Assembly (NCBI GenBank): GCA_032433595.1
Contig: JASWJB010000221.1
Location: forward strand, 1-64,000
Direction of reading: 5' to 3'
From: Conoideocrella luteorostrata
Taxonomy: Eukaryota > Ascomycota > Sordariomycetes > Hypocreales > Clavicipitaceae
Length of the DNA: 64,000 bases
Under the pieces are notes generated by a model. It did not search any database and was not told the DNA's origin. It saw only the letters and a list, made by a program, of their open reading frames with translations. Both the position numbers and the translations under genes were made by a program. Below are positions 1-11,682 of the stretch, one piece after another (position 1 is the first letter of the stretch; every line of letters starts with the position of its first letter).

Positions 1-1130
1 CCCCCCCCCCCCCCCCCCACCTCATCATGGTTCTGCAAGAATGCGTTTACAGAGAGCTCATGAGAAAAGATCAGATATCTGGGTACGAAAAGGAAAGCGC
101 TAGCTATTGTGCGATGCGCGAAATTGTGACATTAGTGAGCGTATCATTAGGGTTGAACTGAGATGTCCTTGTCGAGAGCAAAGAAGAACCAAAAAAAAAA
201 AAGACTTTAACGGCCATCTCCATTTTTCTTTCTTTTTTAGAAAAGAATTCATCTTATTCACTCTTCCATGAATAGCACTCTGCGAGGAGACATCGAATTG
301 CCCAATAACACTCCCTGCTTTTAGACTGGCTATTGCGCCGCTTGAACAGGCTGGGTTGCTGGACAATGGTCGTGATTTCGTTTACGCGGAGGGATGGGCT
401 TAGCTAAATGATCCTCTGCGACGGCTTATCTTGGCAATATTAATAGTTCGTGAGGTATTCCATAATAAAGCTTTGGGCCAATGACGTTATACCAGAGGCT
501 GATCCATAAATGTCGTGTCAAGAGTCATATCATGAGAAATCCACACAGCGGACACTTACGTAGGAAATTTCCGTCTGCACCACACCGTAGGTCTCAACAT
601 GCATCATGTGATGGAAGTTTTCGGCATCATAAATACCCTCAAGTCAGTAGCTAGCATACAGCTACAAGGAGTGGTTAAGTTCCTCGTCGGAATAGCCAGG
701 ATACAACGAACTAGATGACCGCAGCTGCCCACAATATAGCACATTAACATATAACTATCACGACAGTTTTTAGCAGCCCGTCATAACTATTGCGACATTT
801 GCGATTGCAAGCTAAGTCTTTGGCATTGAGAATAGCAGTTGAGAAGAAAAAGATGAACCAACAGCAACGTTTCTACTGATCTTGGTTGAATGATATATAT
901 GAGGTGAGGAATATATATATAGGAGTTGATTTGCATTCTCACTAGATAGCCTGAGCATTGGTAATGTATAATAGGAAACAGAAATGAAGGGTTTGATCAT
1001 GCTTTCATGTACATTGGGGTCTCCCCAAAACAAAAAATATATCCGGTAATGTAACTTGGTGTTGTTATCCTCCACAAAACTTACCTGCTTGACTTGAGAT
1101 ACGATGGAAGCTTCGGCATATTTGTATGAG
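1..1130. other. No gene recognised; C18 run at the left edge
   Basis: The window opens with 18 consecutive C residues, followed by moderately AT-rich sequence with many stops in all frames. I see no conserved protein motif, no tRNA A/B boxes and no clear transposon end. The only supported neighbour is the methyltransferase that ends at 1131 on the minus strand, so the stretch just left of it should hold its 3' untranslated region. Confidence 0.5.
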
Positions 1131-2490
1131 TTAATTGCCGCTTTTGGAGGAAGATGGCTTCCGACCCCAAACAACGTAGAGTGGTTCGTAAGCATGAACT
1201 GTCGTATCCTGAATCTCTTTCCGGACATTCATCAGCGTAAGCTAACGTATCGTGCAATAAATCGATTAGTGAGCCATTAAATATTCATTATATCCAGATG
1301 GGTGATGGGGGGGGGGAGGGAACGTCGCCTGGCAACATACCTGAATCTCTTCTTCAGTATATCCTAGCACCCTAGAAAAGAGTCCCAGAGTGAAGCCACT
1401 CAACCCATCTAGTAGGTTAGATTGCCATTCGTTACCGATTTCCCTCATGTGGGGGTCCTCCGGCCAGCCGTTTAGTGGAATCTTGTACACTTTCTCTTGC
1501 ACATCAACGAACCCGACTTCCTCATACCACCCTTTGAGCTTCGATGCCACCGAGAGAGGTCTTTCAATAGCTTCGCTTGCCACGTTGATATTTTTAAACC
1601 AAGACGCAAAGGCCCCGTTGGCATCCAGGCTTCCATCATCGCTGTGCCACACCGCCATCAAATCCACACTCTCAAACAAACCACCAGGCTCCAAGTTATC
1701 GAATGCTTGCTGTACGATGGCTTTAAAGTCCGCAAAACAGCCCAGCGTCAACCGAGTATGTATATAATCGAAAGGTTGATGGAAGTGCCAAGGTTCGGAT
1801 CTCAAGGGCCGTCAGTGCTGATAGATATCACATGGGAAGGGAGTCAACTAACGCATCCTGCACGAAGAAGCGGACATTTAGTGGGACTTCTCGCGGTTGG
1901 ATGGGAGACAAATCCAGGCCTTCAACATATGATGTTGGATATTCGTCGCCCATCTGAATCGCCCAGTCACCAGTTCCAGTGGCTACGTCCAGGACTCGCC
2001 TGGGTGGGTTCTGCTTCGAAAATGGTGCGAAATGCAGCCTGCCTCCGCATAGCATGTTCGAAATTATCCTGTTCTGCTTGTCCAAGCGATCTCGCTCGCG
2101 AGGATCATTGGGAAAGTGATACGCTGCAGCAACCAGTCACATCAGCTCGGATACTGCTCGGGGAAGTCGAATTTGGACCGGACCTACACCCTTCTTTGTA
2201 CGCATGGTAAGTCCGCCCAAACTCCTCGATGAAATTCTCGATACTACTAGATATGGACTGGGCATCTCTGCTAAACTTGAGCTTGACATCCTCGATGATC
2301 GGCAGCGGGTTGACCTACTTATCGTTCCACTGGAGCTGATTTTAAGCTGCGTTAGCGCAGAGGATCTCCATCGCGTAGGTGGGGCATCTTTTTCGGCAGC
2401 GAAAGATCTTACTTCAGGTATGAGTTCGAACGTGAATTCGAAGTCGCCGGAGGTTGCGCCGCCGCTTCGAGCACTGATGTTCGAGTGCAT
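1131..2490 (-). CDS. LaeA/Llm-type SAM-dependent methyltransferase
   Basis: A five-exon minus-strand gene: exons 2490-2413, 2314-2188, 2123-1853, 1800-1341 and 1241-1131 join without frame error to 348 residues. Introns are 98, 64, 52 and 99 nt; donors are GTAAGA, GTAGGT, GTTAGT and GTATGT, and one acceptor is the unusual GAG. Seen: the N-terminal FGRTYHAYKEGS block and PNDPRERDRLDKQ typical of LaeA-like proteins, SAM motif I VLDVATGTGDWAIQ, then LDLSPIQP, FDYIHTRL, LEPGGLFE and the C-terminal HAYEPLYVVWGRKP. The family (LaeA, LlmF, VipC/VapB) works in the nucleus and cytoplasm on secondary metabolism and development, often by binding velvet proteins. It could be an Llm paralogue rather than LaeA itself. 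It is divergently placed 574 bp from a VeA-like gene. I see no lesion. Confidence 0.88.
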
Positions 2491-3064
2491 GTCAAGACGG
2501 AGCAGCGCTAGCGATAAACCACCCTTATCAGCGACGTATCTTTTGTCGTGGGATGCGATGAAATAAATGTAGAAGCCCCAGATTCATGAAAAGGTGCATC
2601 GTTGCGGGGTTTATGGCAGAAGCAAGGCCGCGGTGGAGACGGAGCGGACCCGAGGTAAATCCCAAGAAAACCTTCCGGGATTCGCAATATGACAAAGCTT
2701 AACCAAATGATAGAGCCTAAATGCACTCCCTGTACGATTGCGACTGGCTGCTTGTGTGAACATGATGGGTACCTGAAACACGAGGCTTAACCTTAGATTG
2801 GTGCCCGCATTGGCGTGAATGAGGGGCTCAGACCCCTTTTAGCGGTGGTGCAATTGCAATGACATGACGGGCGGTTGAGACTGTGCTCCGTACGTAAATG
2901 TATATAGTGAATGGCAGACGCATGAATCGGGCGGGAAAAAGAAAAAGAAAAAAAAAACGAAAGAACACGGTTTCTCTCCATACTGCCCGCCGCATCTGCT
3001 GCCTCAAATTCCTTGCGCGCGCAAGAACCTCTGTCAGAGTGGCGCACCTTCGAAATCCTTGACA
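2491..3064. promoter_or_regulatory. Shared divergent promoter region of the methyltransferase and velvet genes
   Basis: This 574-bp interval lies between two start codons pointing away from each other, so it must hold both promoters. It contains an A-rich polypurine run near 2936-2960 and a TATA-like TATATA at about 2900-2905. Function is inferred only from position; no specific operator was identified. Confidence 0.5.
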
Positions 3065-4448
3065 ATGCGAGTTCCTGTTGCTTCGCCCTACATCACCACC
3101 GCAGACGCCTACGCTTCGTCATCAAGCCGATTAGCAGATTCGCTGCATCCCAAGAGAAACTTTGTCAAGAGCGCGTCTCGGGTATCTGTTAAAGATGGCA
3201 AGCATGTATACGAACTGATCATTCTCCAACAACCTGAACGCGGTCGGGCTTCGGGTGTGGGGCGGAAGAGTGAGTGTCTCGTCGTACTTAATCTCAATTG
3301 TTCAGTTGTCCTAAGAAAAAAATATTCTAGCTTTAACGGACCGTCGCCCTATTGACCCTCCAACAATCGTTCAACTTCGCATCATGGAGGGTAGCCGCGA
3401 CATCACCACTCAATCCAGATCTCACTTCTTCCTCCATGCCAGCCTTGAGAGTGTCTGCTCGGCCGACCACGGTTTTCCTTCGACCAATGCTATTAAATGC
3501 ACTCCCGAGCTCAATGGCGTCTCGGTCTCGAGCATGGCTCACTTTCGCCTCCCAATTGAGGCTGGTTATTTTGTTTTTCCTGACCTTGCCGTCAACTGCG
3601 AGGGCAGTTTTCGGCTGAACTTGAACCTGTTCGAAGCGGCCAATAAAGATGGTGCTTGCTCCGGCATTGAGTACCGGAAGGGAGACGAAGCGTTTGACTG
3701 GCGAATGGAAATAAAAACGCAGGGCTTCCACGTCTATCGCCCGGCGCAGTTTCCAGGTTTAACAGAGAGCTCCCAGCTGAGCAAAGCCATGGCCGAACAA
3801 GGCTGCCGCATACGAGTTCGACGTAGTATTTGTATGAGAAGGCGCGGGGACAAGACAAGGAAATGTGACGAGTCCGCACACGCCACAAACAGCACGGCTC
3901 TGTTGGCCCCAAATCAGACGCATCGCAGTCTGGGGCCTGAATTGCTACCTTCATTGAGGGAGGTAGTGTCCGATTGGATCTCGAAGGACAAAGCATCAAC
4001 AACCTTGGCCCCTGATCGCTCTCCGATGAACTCGCAGGCGACTGAGAAACTAGGCGCGAAGCCGCCTCCTCAATCAGTTAGCCACAAACTCATGTGGCCT
4101 ACAGCACTGGGTTCACTACTCCCGCCATTGATGAAGGGAGGCTCTTACATCAGTCAAAATCTTTGTAGGCAATCGCTGGAATCTGCTTCCCCACCTTTCT
4201 GCAACAGTCGTCAATTCTGGCCTGTGACCATTGGTCGGAAGCCCTCCTCGACATCTCCGCCAACGACGATATTTTCGTATCATTCTCATTTGGCGAACTC
4301 GGTGATGCGACGATCGCTTGAGACTATGAAACCAACAAAAAAGGAATTTACGCCGCCGCGCCCAACAGGACTTGAACGTCTCAAGATATCGAATCTCATC
4401 TCAGCGCTAGTTGAGACTAAGCCCTGGCCGACAGCTGACAGACAATGA
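3065..4448 (+). CDS. VeA-like velvet family regulator
   Basis: Two exons, 3065-3269 and 3331-4448, with a 61-nt intron (GTGAGT...TCTAG), give 440 residues. The velvet domain runs from about residue 47 to 210. It shows YELIILQQPERGRASG, then across the splice TDRRPIDPPTIVQLRI, then SHFFLHASLES, EAGYFVFPDL, FDWRMEIK, FPGLTESSQLSKAMAEQGCRIRVRR and MRRR. The QQPERxRA...DRRPxDPP spacing and the FDWRME/FPGLTES blocks are closer to VeA than to VelB, VosA or VelC as I know them. VeA carries VelB into the nucleus and binds LaeA to couple development with secondary metabolism. The roughly 230-residue tail is Ser/Pro/Thr-rich with no clear domain. The ATG at 3065 is the first in frame. Its divergent partner is a LaeA/Llm-type methyltransferase. 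It could be a second, divergent VeA copy. Confidence 0.87.
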
Positions 4449-4747
4449 CGCATTCTTTCGCTGTCTCGAACCAGGTCGTTAGTCACTTTTTTTCGGGTCT
4501 TTGACGGCTGCTACATGGCCTTTCTTTTCATCGATAGGGTTGAGCAGGCCCGTGGGGATGGTTCAGGCAGTGTGTAAGGGTGAGCCTCCAGGGAAACTTG
4601 GCGAACAGGCTTGCTTACTTGTGGAGAATAGCAATTGAGGCACTGTTCATGGTTGCTGCTCGGCGATATAAGACTTGAAAAGGAATGCGACGGATCGTTG
4701 ATGGAGTTCAAGACAGTAGCGTGATTGGTTGGATCAGAGGAAGGTTG
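4449..4747. other. Intergenic, no gene seen
   Basis: This stretch lies between the velvet gene's stop and the first LTR-C copy. Short open frames on the minus strand lack any recognisable motif. It probably holds the 3' untranslated region of the velvet gene. Confidence 0.5.
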
Positions 4748-5259
4748 TGTTGAGACGAGAATAGCTCCTGTCAGGACAATCAGTGCCGTAAATAGCTAAA
4801 AATCTCGGAGAGTGGGGCAGTCCGTCGGATAACAGGGCAGTGAATGGAAGGCAGAAGACATCGATAGAAGGAAGAGAGGTGCTATAAATAAGAGGCTTTC
4901 AGGGCTCTCCAGGAAGGTAACTGTCACAAGTGAGCAGCTATGGATGTCTAAAGCAGGGGAATTGTCCTTATATTCTAGCTAATTAACGAGGAATTAGACC
5001 TCTTCTTATAATTAAATATTACCTGGGAATTCTAACATTTTCGTCAACCGCAGGGATGTCTCACAACATCTCCTAGGTTCAGGATCTGTAGCTGGCTCAT
5101 ATTTGTGACAGTTTTGACAGTAACAATGATCTTCATCAATCATCACTATTCATAATCATCAGCTACATAGGTCATCTATTTAACTCAACCCTTCTCTTTC
5201 TGCCAATATCCACTGTTGCAAATTGCTATCAAATGCCCAAGAAGGCACATAACGCAACA
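4748..5259 (+). mobile_element. Solo LTR, family C, interrupted by a nested solo LTR
   Basis: It begins TGTTGAGAC and ends ATAACGCAACA, giving TG...CA ends. The left part shares TGCCGTAAATAGCT with the copy at 57795-58100, and the right end shares GGCACATAACGCAACA with the copy at 35084-35395. Removing the nested 4922-5119 element and one duplication leaves about 309 bp, matching the 306 bp of other family C copies. No target duplication is visible outside (GGTTG versus TATTG). No internal retrotransposon genes are present. Confidence 0.75.
4922..5119 (+). mobile_element. Solo LTR, family D, nested, with 5-bp target duplication
   Basis: A 198-bp element starting TGTCACAAGTGAGC and ending TTTTGACA, flanked on both sides by GTAAC (4917-4921 and 5120-5124). 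The same 5' end recurs at 16984. The perfect 5-bp duplication and TG...CA ends mark an LTR-retrotransposon insertion later reduced to one LTR. Confidence 0.85.
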
Positions 5260-5584
5260 TATTGATGTTGTTCGAGCCCTGAGCGTCCGTGGACTCCGTT
5301 CAATAGTATGATCGTCTGAACTTAACGCGAGCAGTTGGCTGTATCACGGACTAAGAAGCATAACGCTGAAACATAATTTTCAAACTGTAACATCAATATT
5401 CAACGCCTTGTATGCACCGAGAGTTTGCGAAAATAGAACGTCAATGTAAAATAGATCCCGCACATCAATCGTTGCCGCCGTCCAGAGCAATTGTTCAATG
5501 TGATAGTACCTAAATAGATATGCTAATAAGTAATATTAGACTCAATAAGGATTGAACAAGCTGACTTATACGGCTTTTGATAAC

Positions 5585-5798
5585 GGTTGGAATCCCTCGT
5601 CAAGCATACAAGCAATTGCGGACAGGGTAACGTGGCCACCCTAGCGCGCCTCTTTTATGCGGCGCGCTCGCGAGCATTCCTCTTCCTCTTATTCTTCTCT
5701 CTTAGACAGACCTAATTGAATTGAATACTTTGTTTACCTATCGCTTCGTGCAAGAAGAACCTTTTGACGTCAAATCAGAAGCCCCTGTGCTTCCTACA
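5585..5798 (+). mobile_element. Solo LTR, family A
   Basis: A 214-bp copy of the family that carries ACGTGGCCACC, GCGCGCCTCTTTTATGCGG (TATA-like), a CT-rich run and the end CCCTGTGCTTCCTACA. Four copies (here, 11170, 16014 and 22961) stop being similar exactly after CTTCCTACA, which defines the 3' end. The first base is changed (GGTTGG instead of TGTTGG). No target duplication is visible. Confidence 0.75.
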
Positions 5799-5929
5799 TC
5801 AACGGCAGTGAACCAGGCAGTGCGACAGCATACTAAGGCAGTTCTCCAACGACATGACCAGCATCTCAAGGTGCAAAATGAGCCCCGGGTGTATGCCAAG
5901 TCACTGGGAGAAGATTCTTAGCTACCACG

Positions 5930-6394
5930 AGTCCATGGTTAGAGCGTACGCAGTGGCAGGAGACGTATAGGAACGTTTGGGGAGACATCTTGAAAGTAAT
6001 GTCATCAAATCCGGCTAGTAGAAACGTCAAAAAGCCGTGGACAGACTTATTACTAGGCCAAGGCGAGTGCGAAAGAGACGCTGATATTGTTATCTCAAGT
6101 CACGATGAGCAGAAAAATGCATGTCTCTTAAATGCTGTTGAGCTAATGATTAACCGATGTGAGACCACGGCGCGTCACACAAATCGTCTTTTTCATTGCT
6201 GGCCAGTCACCTCCAAGTCAAACAGCTATCAGTCGAAGACTTTCTCGGTGATAAGAGAGCCGAATACGCGATACAGATATCAGCTGACGTGGAAAACGTT
6301 TATCGCATTCGTTGTGCGAGAGTGGTTATTTGCGGAAACTACTAGGAAGCGAGTGAGGAGTAGCAATACCGCCGGAGGTAAACAACCAGATTGA
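5930..6394 (+). pseudogene. Relic resembling a telomere-linked helicase-associated region
   Basis: An open stretch of 134 codons from 5990 contains KKPWTDLLLG, INRCETTARHTNRLFHCW, TRYRYQLTWKTFIAFVVREW and related text. This resembles, from memory, regions flanking RecQ-like helicases spread in filamentous fungal subtelomeres. The frame is short and has no helicase motifs. It follows an LTR-A copy and precedes AT-rich sequence with many stops, so I call it a decayed fragment. The identification is weak; an unrelated orphan frame is possible. Confidence 0.3.
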
Positions 6395-7189
6395 CATACT
6401 ATGGGAGCATAAGGTGTGGGACACATTTGACTGCACTAGCGGGAAGTAGCGAGCGATGAACGACGACAGGTATGACGTAGACACTCAAACGACCCGGCCA
6501 GGAGCTTATTATTCAGAGAATTCAGAGCTAATAGCTCTTGGCCTGTAATAAAGTTTTGGTGGTGGGGAGGGAAGTGATATTGAGATCAACAGCATGGAAG
6601 AGACCGATTGGGATTCCGACAAATATAACAATGAACTATGCGATGATACGGACGATGAGGAGTTGATGAATTGCGACACTAGGACAGCAATAGGCGCTAG
6701 CACTATAGATTACAAAAATGCTACAAAGGGAACTAATGTTTTCCAAGGATTAGCTAGGATAGAACTTTGGAAAGCTATTATTCAAGCTAAGCATAATATT
6801 GCGTAGAATATAAGCCTTAATTATAGCCACTAGAGAGATTTTAGTAGGCCTACGCTTTTGCTCCGTAGTCAAGGGGTAAATTATTCCATTACATAACGCT
6901 GAGCAAGCAATGGTTTCACAGTGGTAACCCCGGATCAACGTTACTCTTGTATTTTAGCGGCATATTTGGATTCTCTTCTGACTACCAGCACTTTATGCTT
7001 GCCCGGCAATTTTGCCCATCACTGTCGGGAATTATTTATGTACAACGCCTTCTATTCTTTGCACATGCGCTGTCACTATTGGGGATGTGGCTCTCTTGGC
7101 TTGTGACAGACGAGCTGGTTATCAGAATCCTGTCTTCACGATGTTTTCTATGACTTGAACTAACGGAAAGGAAAACCTAAAACCTAGTA
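6395..7189. other. AT-rich degenerate stretch
   Basis: Short frames at 6594-6806 (acidic) and 6921-7153 have no recognisable domain. Base composition is AT-rich with many TA dinucleotides, consistent with RIP-like decay of repeats. No gene is supported. Confidence 0.4.
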
Positions 7190-7226
7190 TTCATTTTAAT
7201 AGAGACTGCATTGGCTATTCCTGCGT

Positions 7227-8426
7227 CTAGTTCGGATTCTGCTTCTGCGTCTGTTTAGGACTCTGCTTCTGCGTCTGTTTAGCTTTCTGCTTCTGCGTCT
7301 GGTTCGGTTTCCGCGTCCCGCTCGGTGGCGTCGCCTGAGGCTTTGCCTCTTTCGACGATGTCTTTTTAGGTGCCGAGGTTAATGGCTTCGAACGATACTT
7401 GTGCTAATTTTCACGCATTCGTGCTATCTGGCCCGGCGTAAACTCTGTTCGACATTCGCTAAGGACATGCTTAGCTCACGATACAGTAAATGAATTTAAT
7501 GTATGCTTGAGTGTATACTTACTCTCCGCTATAACTCATGATGTTGTGGATTGGGTCTTTGCTAGGTTTATCCAGGCAAGAGTCACGACCTTCGGGACAC
7601 AATCCATCTGCCCATGAGATGGTCGCCTTTATAATCGGGGTGTCATCCACAAAGTCAGCGTTGTAGCTGTAGGTGCTATTTCTATCGAATGTGTGGTAAA
7701 GATTAAGCCAGTGGCCAACCTTGTGACTAAGTACGACTCCGTCGCGACCTAGTGCGGGACCTCTAGCAGCGAATATTCTATTAACCATGCAACCATCTAT
7801 GACGAGAGCGTCAGCCTTTTTCTTAGGATCCTCGTTGTCTAAATCTGTGGGAAAGGTAGCAGATGCTTCACCATTCTCTAAGCCGTCAAGGAAATAGACA
7901 TTTAAGTGCCTATTGTCCCCCTTTCTATGGGCTTGTTTCATGGCGAAACTGTTCTTATCTCTGCCTTTAGCCTATTCCTCGTGGATAGTAGTATTTGAGC
8001 CTAAGAGGGTAAAAGAGAATTTCGCTGGTTAGAAGTCCTTGTTTAATTTGTCAAGCTGCGCCTGAAGTCGTTCTTTCTAAGACGACGAGGTTAGCTTTTG
8101 GTGACTCGTGGGACAAGGCGGCGCTCAACAGAATGGTTGCTTACCGTCATGGTAAAGTCAAGGTCGTCACCCGTTACTTCCTCGCCTGCCGTGATGATAT
8201 GGGCATAAATTCCAATGCTAATAGCATCTTCTGTTTTATTCTGACTTGGAAGAGCTCGACGCGCTTGGTTCGGGGGTGGCGAGTAAGCAACAGCCTCACT
8301 TGCTCGAGGAGGATTTTCCACGCCACATGGTTTGGTTCTGCCGTCACGTCCATTCGCCTTAGGAGACACAGCAGCGTTAACCGCGGATAGGAGGGCAAAC
8401 ATGCACGCTATAGCGATGAGATTCAT
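7227..8426 (-). pseudogene. Broken secreted M43 (pappalysin-like) metalloprotease
   Basis: Reading leftwards from ATG 8426, a signal peptide (MNLIAIACMFALLSAVNA) and a propeptide-like region are followed by LNVYFLDG, SHKVGHWLNLYHTF, FVDDTP, DSCLDKPSKDPIHNIMSYSG and, after a 64-nt intron (7522-7459), FTPGQIARMREN. This order is that of fungal extracellular M43 zinc proteases. The zinc motif HEXXH reads HKVGH: the catalytic Glu codon (7720-7722) is now AAG. In-frame stops occur after LNKDF, after IHEE and at REN*HKYR, the last being a TGG-type Trp position in the family. All are explicable by C-to-T or G-to-A changes. The tail is a QTQKQ-rich low-complexity repeat made of 24-27-bp units (7225-7330). 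Not expected to make active enzyme. Confidence 0.8.
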
Positions 8427-10034
8427 TGTCAAACGAGGATGGCTCAGTAGCATATAACGAGTTAGCATATAACGAGTAGAATGGGTGGGATGCCGCTTAA
8501 GATGGGAGCGCAGACTTCAGGATACCGCTCTCTATATATAGTTATTTATGTGTCCTCGATGCATGCAGCCATGCACTGAGCAGACAACCACGAGCAGTAT
8601 ATGTGTTTCAGAGGAAAAGAAATTGCTGGCTCCTGGAATTTCTTTCATCAAATGGACTGAATGAGCTTGGATATGCATTATACGCTACCGTTATGCAAGG
8701 TGCCACTTGTCGTGGCAAATATTATGCACTGCAATGCCAGAGGCATCCACAGCTAATCCGCCGGCCGCCTGCTCCTCTGCACTAGTCAGTCCTTGGGTGC
8801 TAGTTTGTCTATACTTCAGCTCCCATTTTTCGCAACGTGCAATACAATTGAAACAGTTTCAATTCATTCTTCTATTTACATACTTTTATGACGTGGGCGT
8901 TGAGCGATGGAGGAGCGATTCGTGCACTCCAGCCAAAGAAGTAGAATTCGCGACCACATAAACCAAAACAAGTCACGCACCGAGGGCTAAACCGGGACCA
9001 AGCGCAAAGCACGGTTCTCCAGATTGCATCCGGCGCAAACCAAGGAGCAAAAACTCTTGGAAAAATCCAAGACTTGAAACAGAGCATGATTACAAAATTC
9101 ACGCTGCCTGCACGCCGCCTGTCAGTTCTGATGCTGTCGCGGCAATCACCCTAGCACAATACTGCCAAAAAAAAAACCCCTCGGTCTCAGCCCACTAAAT
9201 TCATCTAGATCGATTGGGAACCACCAATATCATGCAACTAACGAAGAGCTTCTCTGTAGCCTCATGGAGCTGTTTCTGCAACTACACCACTCCGCGTCGC
9301 GGTTTGATCGCGATGTTGCTTTGCATTTGTAGCGCATGAAGTGGAGGCACACTTACGCATTCGCTATAAGAATAAGGATGTGCCATTAAAATTCCACGCC
9401 TGCCAAATATTGTCTAGACCAGTAATACCCTAAATCTGACATCAAAGTGATATCTCAGGAGCATTGTCCCATCGGCCATGCTGCAATTTTGGCACGCACT
9501 ACGCTCACTTACCGCAATATTTGAATGACTAGCTAAAGCTGGCATTGCATCTCCTTGGCGACATCCATTGCCTTCCACGATCTCCGTTATAAACATCCTA
9601 ATCATTGCTTAGAATACAACGTCCTGTAATCTCTGCTAACATAAATCTAGGCTAGATTCATCCCTTGGACTAATCACAGCCATCACAGGACAACAACTTT
9701 AGCCACTGGGGTTTAGATAACTCATAAACGTTTCTTTTATTTACCTACTCTAGGCTCAAGTCTTTAATTTTAATGGAGAAAGCTGTTAGGTTGCAGGAGC
9801 AGCAACAATAGTATATTATAATAACCAATCTTATTAATAAGAGGGGAGACGAAGCTAACCATTGTTTTTAACAAAGGACTTTAAATATACTAATACACAC
9901 ATTATCCTCACATTATACACAACACTTTAACCTTATACAGCAACATGCAATCACCGAGACCAAGTTTTTATTGCTATTATGGATTGTGTAAGTTATATAT
10001 ATTATTAAGCTTAAAATAAGCCTTAAGTGTAGGA
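8427..10034. other. No gene recognised; becomes AT-rich after about 9650
   Basis: The first part is mixed composition without conserved motifs. From about 9650 the sequence turns strongly AT-rich with TTATAATAA-type runs, as expected of RIP-treated repeats. Small frames at 8707-8961 and 9414-9605 carry no recognisable feature. Confidence 0.4.
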
Positions 10035-10220
10035 AGGTGCTACGGTATTAATACCAAAGGCTTTAAAATGCAACACAATATATTTAATAATCTCTGATGG
10101 CTACGATAGAGGAAGCAGGTTAGAAGGCGAGCGCTAATATTGCTGTATAAATACCTTAGTAAAGGTGGCCACTTGATCTGCTCCGTGCTTCCTATTGTGC
10201 TTGACGGAAGGGTTTTAACA
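10035..10220 (-). mobile_element. Degenerate solo LTR, family B
   Basis: On the minus strand it starts TGTTAAAACCC and keeps CAAGCACAATAGGAAGCACGG and a changed TCAAGTGGCCACCTTT, lining up with the family B copies at 26539 and 59312 (consensus there is TCACGTGGTCACC). Differences are mainly C-to-T and G-to-A. The distal end is approximate. Confidence 0.6.
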
Positions 10221-11169
10221 TTAGGAGTTTTGCTTGTCTTTTACTAGTTGTAGCTATTAATACCTACATCAAGAATAGGCCAAGAGTCTAAGAGGCTTAA
10301 AAGCTTTAAAATGGCAAATAATAGATAACACGTCTTTGGTTGAATAAGTTGGTTACCTCATGTTAGCCAGCGACGGAACTTAGGACTCCTTTGACAAGAT
10401 ACTCACTCTACACAGATATGTGCTTCCAGAGGAGGGAGCTCTTTTAAACCCTTCAAACTATATAGATAAAAAATGCTTATATACTGTACGGTACATACCG
10501 CTGACTTGATAGAGAATACGCCTAAATTAGCGTTAGATCTCTATTAATTCTTACTTGTTACTTCCGGTAATAGGGTTAATACCGCAGTGTATAGAGCGTG
10601 TCACGGATGTAGTTTCATCGTAACTCTACTGATCCGCAAACACTCCGAATACATGCACTCTTTAATAAGAAGTAAACTGACTCGGCAGCTCATTAAGTGT
10701 GTGGAAAGCGAGTCATTTGGCTTTACGTTTCATAGTACTAGTTAGGAAAGTTTATTTGCAGCGTGCTACATTAACTCTCCGGGCCATTGACTAGCTAGAC
10801 CTAGCATAGACAGAATGTGGGAGGCGGTGACCGAGGCGTGTTAGACAGCATTGAGGGCAGGGCCGATCGAAGCAGAAGCGAGTAGAGGTAACACTTTTTC
10901 TTCTTGAAAGACTCATGCATGCATGCGAAACTACGCCATTTATAATAGGACTTGCGCACAGAAATTCCGGCCCGGCATAAACATAGAAGAATATGCCGGT
11001 CGCGCACAGACTTTAGTGGGGTGCGAGTACAAATGAGCATTTCATATTCATAATACGGAGTAATTCATTGTAAAGTATTAGATAGTAGCATTCCATGCTC
11101 TCGAGGTGGGGACGCAGATTATACTAAGTACACAGGGCGACGCAACATAGCACTAGGCTTTTAGGGCTT
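10221..11169. other. AT-rich non-coding stretch
   Basis: Continues the AT-rich zone to about 10760, then returns to average composition. A short minus-strand frame (11040-10801) has no recognisable domain. No gene, RNA or transposon end is supported. Confidence 0.4.
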
Positions 11170-11383
11170 TGTAGGAAACACAGAGCTTCGGGTGACGAGG
11201 ATATCGATACCGGAAGGCGAAGCAAAACAATGTGCAAAAATAATTCGATTCATTAGGCCTGTCTAAAAAAGAAGAGAAGAAGAAGAAGAGTATCGATGCC
11301 CGCGCCGTATATAAGAGGCGCGCCAGGGTGACCACGTGACGTGCCTACGTGCCTGCCGCGTGCCTCGACGAGATATGCCAACA
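11170..11383 (-). mobile_element. Solo LTR, family A, minus orientation
   Basis: Read on the minus strand it starts TGTTGGCATATCTCGTCGAGG, contains CACGTGGTCACCCTGGCGCGCC, a TATA-like TCTTATATACGG and a CT-rich run, and ends CTGTGTTTCCTACA; 214 bp. Flanks (GGCTT and GTAGC) show no target duplication. Confidence 0.75.
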
Positions 11384-11682
11384 GTAGCTCTAGAGGAGAT
11401 GAGACGAGAGTAAACAACGCACGTGAAAAGTCATGAGTGTTTAAATTCTGATGCATCAAATTATACACGCCACAACTATTCACGGCTGGAACAGCATTTT
11501 TTTCTGAATCTGGAGGTTTCTATATACATGTGTCGGGGATTTCGTGTCGAGGCCATGTATCACTATAATGTTGACGTCGGTGACGGCATTTTTGTCCAGT
11601 GCCGGGTCAATTCAATCGAGTCAAACACCAGTGGTATCGCTGAGTTTGGCGGCACTTTTGGAATGTGAGGGCTGCTATCCGC

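Noticed and set aside
1390..2210. Plus-strand frames opposite the methyltransferase
   Set aside because: Antisense to exons with clear motifs on the minus strand; they have no recognisable domains.
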